Source of the DNA: Streptomyces sp. DSM 110735
Lineage (GTDB): Bacteria > Actinomycetota > Actinomycetes > Streptomycetales > Streptomycetaceae
Length of the DNA: 64,000 nt
Reading direction: 5' to 3'
NCBI RefSeq assembly: GCF_016482685.1
Contig: NZ_JACYHF010000009.1
Location: forward strand, 179,662 to 243,661
The position numbers and the translations under genes were made by a program. This document shows positions 7,516-16,237 of this stretch, one piece after another (the first letter of the stretch is position 1; the number at the start of each line of letters is the position of its first letter). Under the pieces are notes generated by a model that ran no database searches, was not told the DNA's origin, and worked only from the letters and a program-made list of their open reading frames with translations.

Positions 7516-8879
7516 CGGACGGCGGCTCTTCGGTGGCCCCTGAGGTCTCGTCGCCGACTGCGGGCCGGGCCGTGCCCACCCTCCCCCAAGCTTTCGACTC
7601 CGCTCAAGCAGGGGGGACCCCCATCGCCCTGCGGAACGACTGCCCACGGCCCTTGAGCGGTGTTTCGTTCCAGGACATGTGGACCGAGCTGTTGCCCATC
7701 GGCCGCAGCTCCGCCTCCGGCGGTTACCGGCGCTACGCCTGGACCGGTGCCGACGCCGACTGCCGCGCCTGGTTCCGGGAGCAGGCGGAAGCGCGCGGGC
7801 TGGACTACGAGGTCGACCGGAACGGCAACCAGTGGGCGTGGCTCGGTGACCCCGCCGCAGGGGACGCCGTCGTCACCGGCTCGCATCTCGACTCCGTACC
7901 GGACGGCGGTGCCTTCGACGGACCCCTCGGAGTGGTGTCCGCCTTCGCGGCGCTGGACGAACTCCGGTCGCGGGGCGTCCCGTTGGACCGCCCGCTCGGC
8001 ATCGTCAACTTCGGGGACGAGGAGGGGGCGCGGTTCGGGCTGGCCTGTGTGGGGTCGCGGCTCGCCGCGGGGCAGCTCACCGTCGAGCAGGCGCGCCTGC
8101 TGACCGACGGCGACGGGATCACCCTGCCCCGGGCCATGGAAGCCGCCGGATACGACCCCGAGGGCATCGGCGCCGACCCCGAACGGCTCGCCCGCATCGG
8201 TGCCTTCGTCGAGCTGCACGTCGAACAGGGCAGGGCGCTGGACCTGTCCGGCGACCAGGTCGGCATCGCCAGTTCCATCTGGCCGCACGGACGCTGGCGG
8301 TTCGACTTCCGCGGCGAGGCCAATCACGCGGGCACGACCCGGCTCGGGGACCGGCGGGACCCGATGCCCGCCTACGCCGAGACCGTGCTCGCCGCCCGGC
8401 GAGCCGCCGAACTCGCCGGTGCCGTCGCGACATTCGGCAAGGTCGCCGTCGAGCCCAACGGGGTCAACGCCATCCCCTCCCTGGTGCGCGGCTGGCTCGA
8501 CTCCCGGGCCGCAGGACAGGAGACCCTGGACACGGTCGTGCGGGAGATCGAGGGCGCCGCGCGGGAGCACGCGGCGGCGCACGGGATCGACCTGGAGGTC
8601 GTACGGGAGTCGGTCACGCCCGTCGTGGAGTTCGACCACGCGCTGCGCGACGAACTCGCCCGGCTGCTCGGCCGGGACGCCGACCTCAAGGTGCCGGTGC
8701 TCGGGACCGGCGCCGGACACGACGCCGGGATCCTCGCGACGAGCGTGCCGACCGCCATGCTGTTCGTGCGCAACCCCACCGGTGTCTCGCACTCCCCGGC
8801 CGAGTTCGCCGCCGAGGACGACTGCGTGGCCGGGGTGCGCGCGCTCGCCGACGTACTGGAAGGACTGGCCCGCAGGTGA
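7512..8879 (+). CDS. M20-family amidohydrolase (allantoate amidohydrolase-like) in the hut operon
   Basis: A zinc M20 peptidase/amidohydrolase of the allantoate amidohydrolase/N-carbamoyl-amino-acid hydrolase type. Metal ligands are visible at H125 (SHLDSVPDGG), D136 (FDGPLG) and E170/E171 (GDEEGARF); GEANHAGTT is the dimerisation and substrate-binding block. GTG 7512 overlaps the hutU stop, but residues 23-37 are encoded by a dispersed Streptomyces repeat (7581-7623), and homologues as I recall them begin near MWTELLPIGR. The functional start may therefore be near ATG 7677. It stands between hutU and hutF, where an N-formylglutamate deformylase would be expected, and none is present here. 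A role in hydrolysing formylglutamate or formiminoglutamate is inferred from position only. Confidence 0.85.
   Translation: MTDGGSSVAPEVSSPTAGRAVPTLPQAFDSAQAGGTPIALRNDCPRPLSGVSFQDMWTELLPIGRSSASGGYRRYAWTGADADCRAWFREQAEARGLDYEVDRNGNQWAWLGDPAAGDAVVTGSHLDSVPDGGAFDGPLGVVSAFAALDELRSRGVPLDRPLGIVNFGDEEGARFGLACVGSRLAAGQLTVEQARLLTDGDGITLPRAMEAAGYDPEGIGADPERLARIGAFVELHVEQGRALDLSGDQVGIASSIWPHGRWRFDFRGEANHAGTTRLGDRRDPMPAYAETVLAARRAAELAGAVATFGKVAVEPNGVNAIPSLVRGWLDSRAAGQETLDTVVREIEGAAREHAAAHGIDLEVVRESVTPVVEFDHALRDELARLLGRDADLKVPVLGTGAGHDAGILATSVPTAMLFVRNPTGVSHSPAEFAAEDDCVAGVRALADVLEGLARR
7581..7623 (+). repeat. Dispersed Streptomyces short palindromic repeat inside a coding region
   Basis: The stretch runs from CTCCCCCAAGCTTTCGACTC to GGGGGGACCCCCA; its ends CTCCCCC and GGGGGGAC can pair. 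I recognise this as a short element repeated many times in Streptomyces genomes, usually between genes. Here it is read in frame within the 5' end of the M20 hydrolase gene. Confidence 0.6.
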
Positions 8880-10213
8880 CCAGGGGAACCTATTGGCTGG
8901 AGCACGCCTGGCTCGGTGACTGTGTCGAGCCCGGCGTGACCGTCGAGGTGGCGGACGGCCGCATCACCGCCGTCCGCACCGGTACGGACGCTCCGCCGCC
9001 CGGCGCCGAGATCCTGCGGGGTCTCACCCTGCCGGGGCTCGCCAACGCCCACAGCCACGCCTTCCACCGCGCCCTGCGCGGCACCGTCCAGGTCGGCAGC
9101 GGCACCTTCTGGACCTGGCGCGAGGTGATGTACTCCGTCGCGGACCGGCTGACCCCCGAGACGTACCACGCGCTGGCCCGCGCGGTGTACGCCGAGATGG
9201 CGCTTGCCGGGATCACCTGCGTGGGCGAGTTCCACTATCTGCACCACGACCGGGGCGGCGCCCGTTACGCCGACCCCAACGCCATGGGCGAGGCGCTGAT
9301 CGTGGCCGCCGCCGAAGCCGGTGTCCGGATCACCCTGCTCGACACCGCCTATCTCTCCTCCGGCTTCGGCGAGCGCCCCACCGCCCACCAGCTCCGCTTC
9401 TCCGACGGCAGCGCGGACGCCTGGGCCGAACGCTGTTCAGTTCTCAAGGAACAGGATCACGCGCGGATCGGAGCGGCCATCCACTCCGTACGGGCCGTGC
9501 CTGCGGAGCAGTTGGCGACCGTCGCCCGCTGGGCGGAGGAGCGGCGGGCGCCGCTGCACGTCCATCTGTCGGAGCAGACCGCCGAGAACGACGCGTGCCT
9601 CGCCGCGCACGGCGTCACCCCGACCCGGCTGCTCGCGGACCACGGCGTGCTCGGCCCGCGCACCACCGGGGTGCACAACACCCACCTCACCGACGAGGAC
9701 ATCGCGCTCCTCGGTGATTCCGGCACCGGCACCTGCATGTGCCCGACCACCGAGCGCGACCTCGCGGACGGCATCGGACCCGCCGTCGCCCTCCAGCGCG
9801 CGGGCTCACCGCTCTCCCTCGGCTCCGACAGCCACGCCGTCATCGACCTGCTCGAAGAGGCGCGCGCCATGGAGCTGGACGAGCGGCTGCGCACCCGCAC
9901 TCGCGGTCACTGGACCGCCGCCGCGCTGCTGCGCGCCGCCACCGAGGACGGGCACGCCGCGCTCGGCTGGCCGGAGGCGGGCGCCATCGAACCCGGGCGC
10001 GCGGCCGACCTCACGACCATCGCGCTCGACTCGGTCAGGACAGCCGGTCCGCCGCCCCGGCTCGGCGCCGAGACGGCCGTATTCGCGGCGAGCGCGGCGG
10101 ACGTACGGCACACGGTCGTGGGCGGGCGGCACGTCGTACGCGACGGGGCGCACACGCTCGTACCCGATGTGCCGCGTGCGCTCGCGGACGCGATCGCTGC
10201 CCTGAGCGGCTGA
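8876..10213 (+). CDS. hutF: Formimidoylglutamate deiminase
   Basis: Hydrolyses N-formimino-L-glutamate to N-formyl-L-glutamate and ammonia. This 445-residue amidohydrolase-superfamily protein has the metal motif H59-S-H61 (ANAHSHAFHRALRG), the HVHLSEQ block with later metal ligands, and SDSHAVIDLLEEAR carrying the catalytic Asp. GTG 8876 overlaps the previous stop by GTGA, so translation is probably coupled. With hutU and hutI it defines the HutF branch of histidine catabolism, which goes through formylglutamate rather than transferring the formimino group or releasing formamide. Confidence 0.93.
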   Translation: MTRGTYWLEHAWLGDCVEPGVTVEVADGRITAVRTGTDAPPPGAEILRGLTLPGLANAHSHAFHRALRGTVQVGSGTFWTWREVMYSVADRLTPETYHALARAVYAEMALAGITCVGEFHYLHHDRGGARYADPNAMGEALIVAAAEAGVRITLLDTAYLSSGFGERPTAHQLRFSDGSADAWAERCSVLKEQDHARIGAAIHSVRAVPAEQLATVARWAEERRAPLHVHLSEQTAENDACLAAHGVTPTRLLADHGVLGPRTTGVHNTHLTDEDIALLGDSGTGTCMCPTTERDLADGIGPAVALQRAGSPLSLGSDSHAVIDLLEEARAMELDERLRTRTRGHWTAAALLRAATEDGHAALGWPEAGAIEPGRAADLTTIALDSVRTAGPPPRLGAETAVFAASAADVRHTVVGGRHVVRDGAHTLVPDVPRALADAIAALSG

Positions 10214-10239
10214 CCCCCACCGGCATCCACGAGGACACC

Positions 10240-11415
10240 ATGAGCAGCAGCACCGCCATCACCAACATCGCCACGCTGGTCACCAACGACCCCTCCCTCG
10301 GTGACGGGACTCCCCTCGGACTCATCACGGACGCGGCCCTGGTCATCGACGGCGAACGCGTCGTGTGGGCCGGTGAGTCAAGCAAAGCACCCGCCACTGA
10401 CAATCGCCTCGACGCCGGTGGAAAGGCGGTCCTGCCGGGCTTCGTGGACTCCCACTCGCACCTGGTGTTCGCGGGCGACCGCACGGCGGAGTTCAACGCC
10501 CGCATGTCCGGCCGCTCCTACTCGGCGGGCGGCATCCGCACCACCGTCGCGGCCACCCGCGCCGCGAGCGACGCGGAACTGGAGGCGGGTCTCACGCGGT
10601 ATCTCGCCGAGGCGCTGCGCCAGGGCACGACCACGATGGAGACCAAGTCGGGCTACGGGCTCACCGTCGAGGACGAGACCCGCGCCCTGCGCCTCGCCGC
10701 CCGGCACACCGACGAGGTGACCTACCTCGGCGCGCACATCGTCGCGCCGGAACTCGCCGACGACCCCGCCGCGTACGTCGCCCTGGTGACCGGCGAGATG
10801 CTGGACTCCTGCGCCCCGCACGCCCGTTGGATCGACGTGTTCTGCGAGAAGGGCGCCTTCGACGGCGACCAGGCCCGCGCGATCCTCACCGCGGGGCGCG
10901 CCAAGGGGCTGCACCCCCGCATCCACGCCAACCAGCTCTCCTACGGTCCCGGCGTCCAGTTGGCCGTAGAGCTGGACGCCGCCAGCGCCGACCACTGCAC
11001 GCACCTCACCGACGCCGACGTGGACGCGCTGGCGAACAGCGGCACGGTGGCCACGCTGCTGCCCGGCGCCGAGTTCTCCACCCGCGCCCAATGGCCGGAC
11101 GCCAGGCGGCTGCTGGACGCCGGGGCGACGGTCGCGCTGTCCACGGACTGCAACCCCGGCTCGTCCTTCACCTCGTCCGTGCCGTTCTGTGTCGCGCTGG
11201 CCGTACGGGACATGGGCATGACCCCCGACGAGGCGGTCTGGTCCGCCACGGCGGGCGGCGCGGCGGCGCTGCGCCGCACCGACATCGGCCGTCTCGCGCC
11301 CGGCAGCCGGGCCGACCTGGTCCTGCTGGACGCGCCGAGCCATGTGCACCTCGCCTACCGGCCGGGCGTCCCGCTGGTCGAGGCGGTGTGGCGCGGGGGT
11401 GTACGGGTGGTGTGA
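10240..11415 (+). CDS. hutI: Imidazolonepropionase
   Basis: Opens the imidazolone ring to give N-formimino-L-glutamate, the substrate of HutF. The 391-residue amidohydrolase carries H72-S-H74 (GFVDSHSHLVFAGDRTAEF), the substrate block TTTMETKSGYGL, and STDCNPGSSFT with the final metal-binding Asp. ATG 10240 follows GAGGA by five to six bases; the open frame reaching back to 9739 is a shadow of hutF. It is the last gene of the hut operon, 26 bp after hutF. Genomic order differs from reaction order (U, I, F), which is common. Confidence 0.96.
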   Translation: MSSSTAITNIATLVTNDPSLGDGTPLGLITDAALVIDGERVVWAGESSKAPATDNRLDAGGKAVLPGFVDSHSHLVFAGDRTAEFNARMSGRSYSAGGIRTTVAATRAASDAELEAGLTRYLAEALRQGTTTMETKSGYGLTVEDETRALRLAARHTDEVTYLGAHIVAPELADDPAAYVALVTGEMLDSCAPHARWIDVFCEKGAFDGDQARAILTAGRAKGLHPRIHANQLSYGPGVQLAVELDAASADHCTHLTDADVDALANSGTVATLLPGAEFSTRAQWPDARRLLDAGATVALSTDCNPGSSFTSSVPFCVALAVRDMGMTPDEAVWSATAGGAAALRRTDIGRLAPGSRADLVLLDAPSHVHLAYRPGVPLVEAVWRGGVRVV

Positions 11416-11450
11416 GGGGCGCCACGGCCGCGTCCGCGGCGGAACGCGGC

Positions 11451-11482
11451 GAGGCGGCCCGGCGCTGTCGCCGGACCGCCTC
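11451..11482. terminator. Bidirectional terminator hairpin between hutI and sigI
   Basis: Arms GAGGCGGCCCGGCG (11451-11464) and CGCCGGACCGCCTC (11469-11482) pair at 13 of 14 positions with a CTGT loop, between two convergent genes. Confidence 0.7.
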
Positions 11483-11506
11483 GTGAGCCGAGGGTGAGGT
11501 GCCGCC

Positions 11507-12403
11507 TCACTCCTCCACGGTCAGCCCCCGGCGCAGCCGCACCAGCGTGCGCGAGAGCAGCCGGGAGACGTGCATCTGGGAGATGCCCAGCTCCTCGCCG
11601 ATCTCCGACTGGGTCATGCCCGCCACGAAGCGCAGCGACAGGATCTGCCGGTCACGGGGCGCGAGTTCGGCGATCAGCGGCTTCAACGACTCGACGTACT
11701 CGATGCCTTCGAGTCCGTGGTCCTCGTAGCCGATGCGGTCCGCGAGCGCGCCCTCGGAGTCGTCCTCCTCCGGCTGGGCGTCCAGCGAGGCGGCGGTGTA
11801 GGCGTTCGAGGCGGCCATGCCCTCGACCACCTCCTCGTTGGAGATGCCGAGCTTCTCGGCCAGTTCCGCGACGGTGGGGGCGCGGTCCAGGCGCTGGGCC
11901 AGCTCGTCCCCGGCCTTGGCCAGGTCCAGGCGCAGCTCCTGCAGTCGGCGCGGTACGCGCACGGACCACGAGGTGTCACGGAAGAAGCGCTTGATCTCGC
12001 CGATGATGGTCGGCATCGCGAAGCTCGGGAACTCCACGCCGCGTGCCATCTCGAAGCGGTCGATCGCCTTGATCAGGCCGATCGTGCCGACCTGGACGAT
12101 GTCCTCCATCGGCTCGCTGCGCGAGCGGAAGCGGGACGCGGCGAACCGGACGAGCGCCAGGTTCAGTTCGACGAGGGTGTTGCGGACGTAGGCGTGTTCG
12201 TACGTGCCTTCCTCCAGCGCCTCCAGGCGCTCGAAGAGGGTCTTGGAAAGGGCCCGCGCGTCCACCGGGCCGACCTCGTCGTAGGGCGGGATCTCGGGGA
12301 GCCCCGCCAGGGGGTCGAGAGGATCGATGGCATGATCCAGTTGGTCCGGTGGGGGTGTCGACGTCGCGATCGGGGTATGCGATGCGTCGAGCCGGGGTGA
12401 CAT
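11507..12403 (-). CDS. sigI: Stress-response RNA polymerase sigma factor, SigB/SigF/SigI type
   Basis: A 298-residue group 3 sigma factor. Region 2 includes MEDIVQVGTIGLIKAIDRFE and a -10-reading helix ending in IGEIKRFFRDT. Region 3 (LAEKLGISNEEVVEGMAA) and region 4 (SLRFVAGMTQSEIGEELGIS) are complete. ATG 12403 is preceded by GGAGG. The first 60 residues are Pro/Asp-rich, as in Streptomyces SigB-like factors. Divergent to it lie an antagonist and a kinase-type anti-sigma factor, forming a partner-switching set. Gene order next to hutI matches, from memory, the S. coelicolor osmotic-stress locus sigI-arsI-prsI; the exact symbol is inferred from that. Confidence 0.85.
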   Translation of the reverse strand: MSPRLDASHTPIATSTPPPDQLDHAIDPLDPLAGLPEIPPYDEVGPVDARALSKTLFERLEALEEGTYEHAYVRNTLVELNLALVRFAASRFRSRSEPMEDIVQVGTIGLIKAIDRFEMARGVEFPSFAMPTIIGEIKRFFRDTSWSVRVPRRLQELRLDLAKAGDELAQRLDRAPTVAELAEKLGISNEEVVEGMAASNAYTAASLDAQPEEDDSEGALADRIGYEDHGLEGIEYVESLKPLIAELAPRDRQILSLRFVAGMTQSEIGEELGISQMHVSRLLSRTLVRLRRGLTVEE

Positions 12404-12651
12404 GGGTGTCCTCCATCGTTCTCGGCATAAGGCTGCCGAAGCCGAAATACGTGCACTGCGGTGTGCGGCGCCTCCGAAGCCGGCGTGCGGGCGTATGTGT
12501 CCCTACTAGCCCTACCCGCTTCATGGAGCCGGTGGCAAGTTCCTTATCTGGCGATATGCCCGTTTTTGCGGGGTTGTTCAGGTGTCGGAGTGCGTGGGGA
12601 AGGCGTAGTGTTCGAGGGCATCAGCAGCCACGACCTCGGGAGAGAGACGGC

Positions 12652-13029
12652 ATGGACCACGGGACGGTCGGCAGCGCACAGTCGGGCCGGCTTCTGGTGG
12701 AGGTGCGGGAAGAGGGCTCCAGCGCCGTAGTGACACCGGCGGGTGAACTCGATCACCACACCGCCGATCTACTGCGCGAGCCGCTCGACGACCTCCTGGC
12801 GAAGGGCTTCTCGCGCCTTGTCGTGGACTGCTCGCGACTGGAGTTCTGCGACTCCACGGGCCTCAACGTTCTGCTCGGCGCGCGGCTCAAGGCCGACGCC
12901 GCGGGCGGTGGGGTCCATCTGGCCGGGATGCTGCCGGTCGTCGCGCGCGTATTCGAGATCACAGGGGCGGAGGCGGTGTTCACCGTCCATGACTCCCTGG
13001 ACGCCGCCCTGGCCGGCGAGGACGGCTGA
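12652..13029 (+). CDS. STAS-domain anti-sigma factor antagonist
   Basis: A 125-residue single STAS domain of the SpoIIAA/RsbV type. S68 in LEFCDSTGLNVLL is the serine that the cognate anti-sigma kinase phosphorylates in this family. ATG 12652 has GGGAGAGAG just upstream; the longer frame into the sigI promoter was rejected. It lies divergent from the sigma gene and 291 bp before the ATP-binding anti-sigma factor. When unphosphorylated it should capture the anti-sigma factor and free the sigma factor; the exact partner is inferred from position. Confidence 0.88.
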   Translation: MDHGTVGSAQSGRLLVEVREEGSSAVVTPAGELDHHTADLLREPLDDLLAKGFSRLVVDCSRLEFCDSTGLNVLLGARLKADAAGGGVHLAGMLPVVARVFEITGAEAVFTVHDSLDAALAGEDG

Positions 13030-13320
13030 CGCCGCGCCCCTTTCGCGCCCGCGCCCGTCCGGCGCACCGGTCACGCGCAACACGCGGGTGTTCCGGCGCC
13101 TCGGTCGGGCAGGAGAACATTCTGAATCTGTCGGCCGCCGGCCGCACCCTTCCGGGAACCGGCGGACGGCCTGGACGCGACGTAGGGGTGGAGGCGTACG
13201 GGCGAGAGCGGCGGAGTGGGCGCTCTTGGGCGCCGTGCGGGCGGCGGACGGACCGCCCGCGATCCGAACGGAGTCGGACTTTTGAATCGTGAACTGGTGA
13301 ATCGGTGAGGTGAAGCGCTG

Positions 13321-13881
13321 ATGAGCACCACCCGGCCCTACTCGCCGGGCGACCGCGGCCCGGAGCCGAGCGGCGCTTCCGGGGTGCCCGAAGGGAGTGC
13401 GCCGTCCGACGGCGCGTCCGCGGGGGCCGCAGCGCCGCCCGCGCCCGTCGAGGGCGTCCGGGAGGCGCAGGGGCGGCAGGTCCGCAGACTGAGCCTGGAC
13501 GGCGAGAGCGGGGTGGTGCCGCTTGCCCGGGACTTCACCCGCCAGGCGCTGTACGCCTGGGGCTGGCTGCCCGCCGCGGGCGCCGAGCAGCGCGCCGCCG
13601 CGGAGGACGTCCTCCTCGTCGTCTCCGAGCTGGTCACCAACGCCTGCCTGCACGCCGGGGGACCCGACGAGCTGTACCTCACCTGCGACCGCAAGGTGAT
13701 CCGCCTCGAGGTCTCCGACCGCAGCACCGGCCAGCCCGCCCCCCGCACCCCGCACCGCGCCGGCCGCCCCGGCGGCCACGGCATGTTCATCGTCCAGCGC
13801 CTCTGCCTCGACTGGGGCGTCGTCCGCAGCCCCGACAACCCCGGCAAAACAGTCTGGGCGGAACTGGGCGCCCCAGCCTGA
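13321..13881 (+). CDS. ATP-binding anti-sigma factor (RsbW/SpoIIAB-like serine kinase)
   Basis: A 186-residue protein with a GHKL ATPase domain from about residue 60. The N-box is SELVTNACLHA (N107), the G1 Asp is D133 in LEVSDRSTG, and the G2 glycines are GRPGGHGMFIVQRL (150-161). The first 55 residues are a low-complexity Pro/Ala/Ser linker. ATG 13321 follows GGTGAGG. With the STAS protein and sigma factor it makes a complete partner-switch: it should bind the sigma factor and phosphorylate the STAS serine. The 291-bp gap before it may hold its own promoter. Confidence 0.85.
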   Translation: MSTTRPYSPGDRGPEPSGASGVPEGSAPSDGASAGAAAPPAPVEGVREAQGRQVRRLSLDGESGVVPLARDFTRQALYAWGWLPAAGAEQRAAAEDVLLVVSELVTNACLHAGGPDELYLTCDRKVIRLEVSDRSTGQPAPRTPHRAGRPGGHGMFIVQRLCLDWGVVRSPDNPGKTVWAELGAPA

Positions 13882-14681
13882 CACCTGCGGCGCTTCGACA
13901 CCGCCCCGCTGCACCTGCGCCGTGCGACACGCCCTCCCCGCGGACGACCCCGCCGGGAGGGCGTCGCCCGTTGCCGGGTCTGCCGACCGAGGACTCCCTT
14001 GCGGAGTGCCGCCGTGCGGATCGGGCTCCGGTGGGTGGACTGCGGCGCCCTGTGCCCCGCGCGGAGGGGCGTCGGGTGTCGCGCGATACGTCCTCTCTGT
14101 GGCTGCCCCGGCTGGGAGGGCGTTGCTTGTTGCCTGAGCTGTCGGCCGAGGGCTTCCCTGTGCGAAGTGCCGCTGCGCGGGTCGGACCCCGGCGGCGGCG
14201 CTCCGTGCCCGTGCAGGGGCGCCGGGTGCTGTCGCCGGCCGCGCGGGTCTCCCGGTCCTGGTAGCGGAACGAGGTGCCAGGTGACCTGTGCAAAGGGACG
14301 TCGGTGTCTCGCGATGCGTCTCGCCCGCGGACGATCCCGCCGGGAGGGCGCCGCTCGTCATCGGGACTGCCGGTTGAGGGCTCCCCGGCGGAGTGCCGCC
14401 GCCCGGGTCGCGCGGCCCGTCCTGCCCCGAAGCGGAGCCCGACCGCACGCGTCCCACGTGAGGGATGCCGGACGTCTCGCGGCGCGCCCCCGCTGAACCG
14501 TGCACTCAGCCGCTTGTGGCCCCCAGGGCGGAAGGCGCGGCTTCCTCCGGTGTCGTCCCCCGCAGCCGCGTCGGAGTGTCCCGCGGGCCCCCCTTCAGGG
14601 CAGGCGGCGTACCGCCCGGTGGTGCGTCCGGGCGGGACCAGGCCGTCGGGGCGAACTCACGTGGGGAACGCGCCCGGGTAC
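13882..14681. repeat. Non-coding region with degenerate tandem repeats
   Basis: I find no convincing gene here. Copies of a core of about 110 bp start near 13943, 14101, 14330 and 14518. Each begins around a CCGGGAGGGCG-type run and continues through GAG-GC-TCCC and GGAGTGCCGCCG-type blocks. Spacings are about 158, 229 and 188 bp. Translated on the minus strand, three copies give related segments containing LPAG[SA][SA] in one frame (53 and 76 codons apart), but no ribosome site or family supports a gene. Confidence 0.55.
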
Positions 14682-14720
14682 GAAAGGGGCCCCGCATCCC
14701 AAGGATGCGGGGCCCCTTTC
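14682..14720 (-). terminator. Terminator of the peptide transporter gene
   Basis: A perfect 18-bp stem: GAAAGGGGCCCCGCATCC (14682-14699), loop CAA, and its complement at 14703-14720, just after the stop of the minus-strand transporter. Confidence 0.85.
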
Positions 14721-14734
14721 AGGCGGGGGAAGGG

Positions 14735-16237
14735 CTAGTTGACCGAGCCCATCATCGCCTTGACCTTCTTGCGGTACATCCAGACCGCGAGGCCGGCGAC
14801 GACCGCGAGGACGGCCTCCAGGCCGACGAAGCCCATGCGGTCGAGGTTGACGCCGCCGATCGCCGGGTTGGACAGCAGGGCGGTGATCGAGTCGCCCGCG
14901 GTGACCGCGAGGAACCAGACGCCCATCATCTGGGAGGCGTACTTCTTGGGCGCCATCTTGGTGGTGACGGACAGACCCACCGGGGACAGCGTCAGCTCAC
15001 CGACGGTCTGCACGAAGTAGATCGCGACCAGCCACAGCGCGGCCGCCTTGTGACCGCCCTCGGCGATGGACAGCGGGGCCAGGAAGAGGAAGAAGGACGC
15101 ACCGACCAGCACGAGACCGGAGGCGAACTTCACCATGGTGCTCGGCTCCTTGCCGCGCCGGTTCAGCCACAGCCACAGCCAGGCGAACACGGGGGCCAGC
15201 GCCATGATCATGACCGGGTTGACCGACTGGTACCAGGAGACCGGGAAGTTCCAGCCCGCGATCGTGTTCTTGGCCGAGGCGTCGGCGAAGATCGACAGGG
15301 TCGAACCACCCTGGTCGTAGATCATCCAGAACACGGCCGCGGCGACGAAGAACCAGATGTACGCCGACACCTTCGAACGCTCGGAGTCGTCCAGGTCCTT
15401 GTCCCGGCGGATCCGGGCGATCACCATGATCGGGATGACCAGACCGATGATCGTCAGCGGGATCAGCGCCCAGTTCAGGGTGAAGTGACCCGTGCCGCCG
15501 ACGACGCCGTAGAACACCGCGGCGATGACGAGCCAGATCAGACCCTTGCGCAGCGTGGACCGCTTCTCCTCGGCGGTGAGCGGCGTCGGGACGACGTTGC
15601 TCTGCTCGCTCAGGTGACGCCCGCCCAGCAGGTACTGACCCAGACCCAGCGCCATGCCGAGCGCGGCAAGGGCGAAGCCGAAGTGCCAGTTGACGTTCTC
15701 ACCGACGGTACCGATGACCAGCGGCGCGATGAAGGCGCCGAGGTTGATGCCGATGTAGAAGAGCGTGAAGCCACCGTCACGGCGCGCGTCGTCCGGACCC
15801 TTGTACAGGTGGCCGACCATGGTGGAGATGTTGGCCTTCAGCAGACCCGAACCGATCGCGACCAGACCCAGGCCCACGAAGAAGCTCGCGGAGACCGGCA
15901 GCGCCAGGCACAGATGGCCGAGCATGATGATCAGACCGGAAACGGCCACCGTCCGGCGAGGACCGAGCAGACGGTCCGCGACCCAGCCGCCGGGAAGGGC
16001 GAGCAGGTAGACGAGCGACACGTACACGGAGTAGATCGCGGTCGCCGTGCCCGCGTTCATGTGCAGGCCGCTGGGGGCGACCAGGTACAGCGGGAGCAGG
16101 GCCCTCATGCCGTAGTAGGAGAAACGCTCCCACATCTCGGTCATGAAGAGGGTGGCCAGTCCGCGGGGGTGGCCGAAGAAGGTCTTCTCGGCCCCGATGT
16201 CCGGGCGGACCGAGTCCTTCGTCAGGCTGGACGCCAT
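14735..16237 (-). CDS. Proton-dependent oligopeptide transporter (POT/PTR family)
   Basis: A 500-residue membrane protein with about 14 hydrophobic segments, the usual size for bacterial POT transporters. The first helix carries the family motif E-M-W-E-R-F-S-Y-Y-G (TEMWERFSYYGMRALLPLYL), the proton-coupling region, and GGFTLFYIGINLGAFIAPL is the second POT signature. It imports di- and tripeptides with protons across the cytoplasmic membrane. ATG 16237 has AAGGA seven bases upstream; the 63-codon upstream extension is Pro/Arg-rich and was rejected. It is a single-gene unit ended by a strong hairpin. Confidence 0.93.
   Translation of the reverse strand: MASSLTKDSVRPDIGAEKTFFGHPRGLATLFMTEMWERFSYYGMRALLPLYLVAPSGLHMNAGTATAIYSVYVSLVYLLALPGGWVADRLLGPRRTVAVSGLIIMLGHLCLALPVSASFFVGLGLVAIGSGLLKANISTMVGHLYKGPDDARRDGGFTLFYIGINLGAFIAPLVIGTVGENVNWHFGFALAALGMALGLGQYLLGGRHLSEQSNVVPTPLTAEEKRSTLRKGLIWLVIAAVFYGVVGGTGHFTLNWALIPLTIIGLVIPIMVIARIRRDKDLDDSERSKVSAYIWFFVAAAVFWMIYDQGGSTLSIFADASAKNTIAGWNFPVSWYQSVNPVMIMALAPVFAWLWLWLNRRGKEPSTMVKFASGLVLVGASFFLFLAPLSIAEGGHKAAALWLVAIYFVQTVGELTLSPVGLSVTTKMAPKKYASQMMGVWFLAVTAGDSITALLSNPAIGGVNLDRMGFVGLEAVLAVVAGLAVWMYRKKVKAMMGSVN

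Noticed and set aside
12769..14505. Long minus-strand open frame of 578 codons over the anti-sigma gene and the repeat region
   Set aside because: It is antisense to the well-supported anti-sigma and STAS genes, has no ribosome site or family match, and stays open mainly because of GC-rich codon bias.
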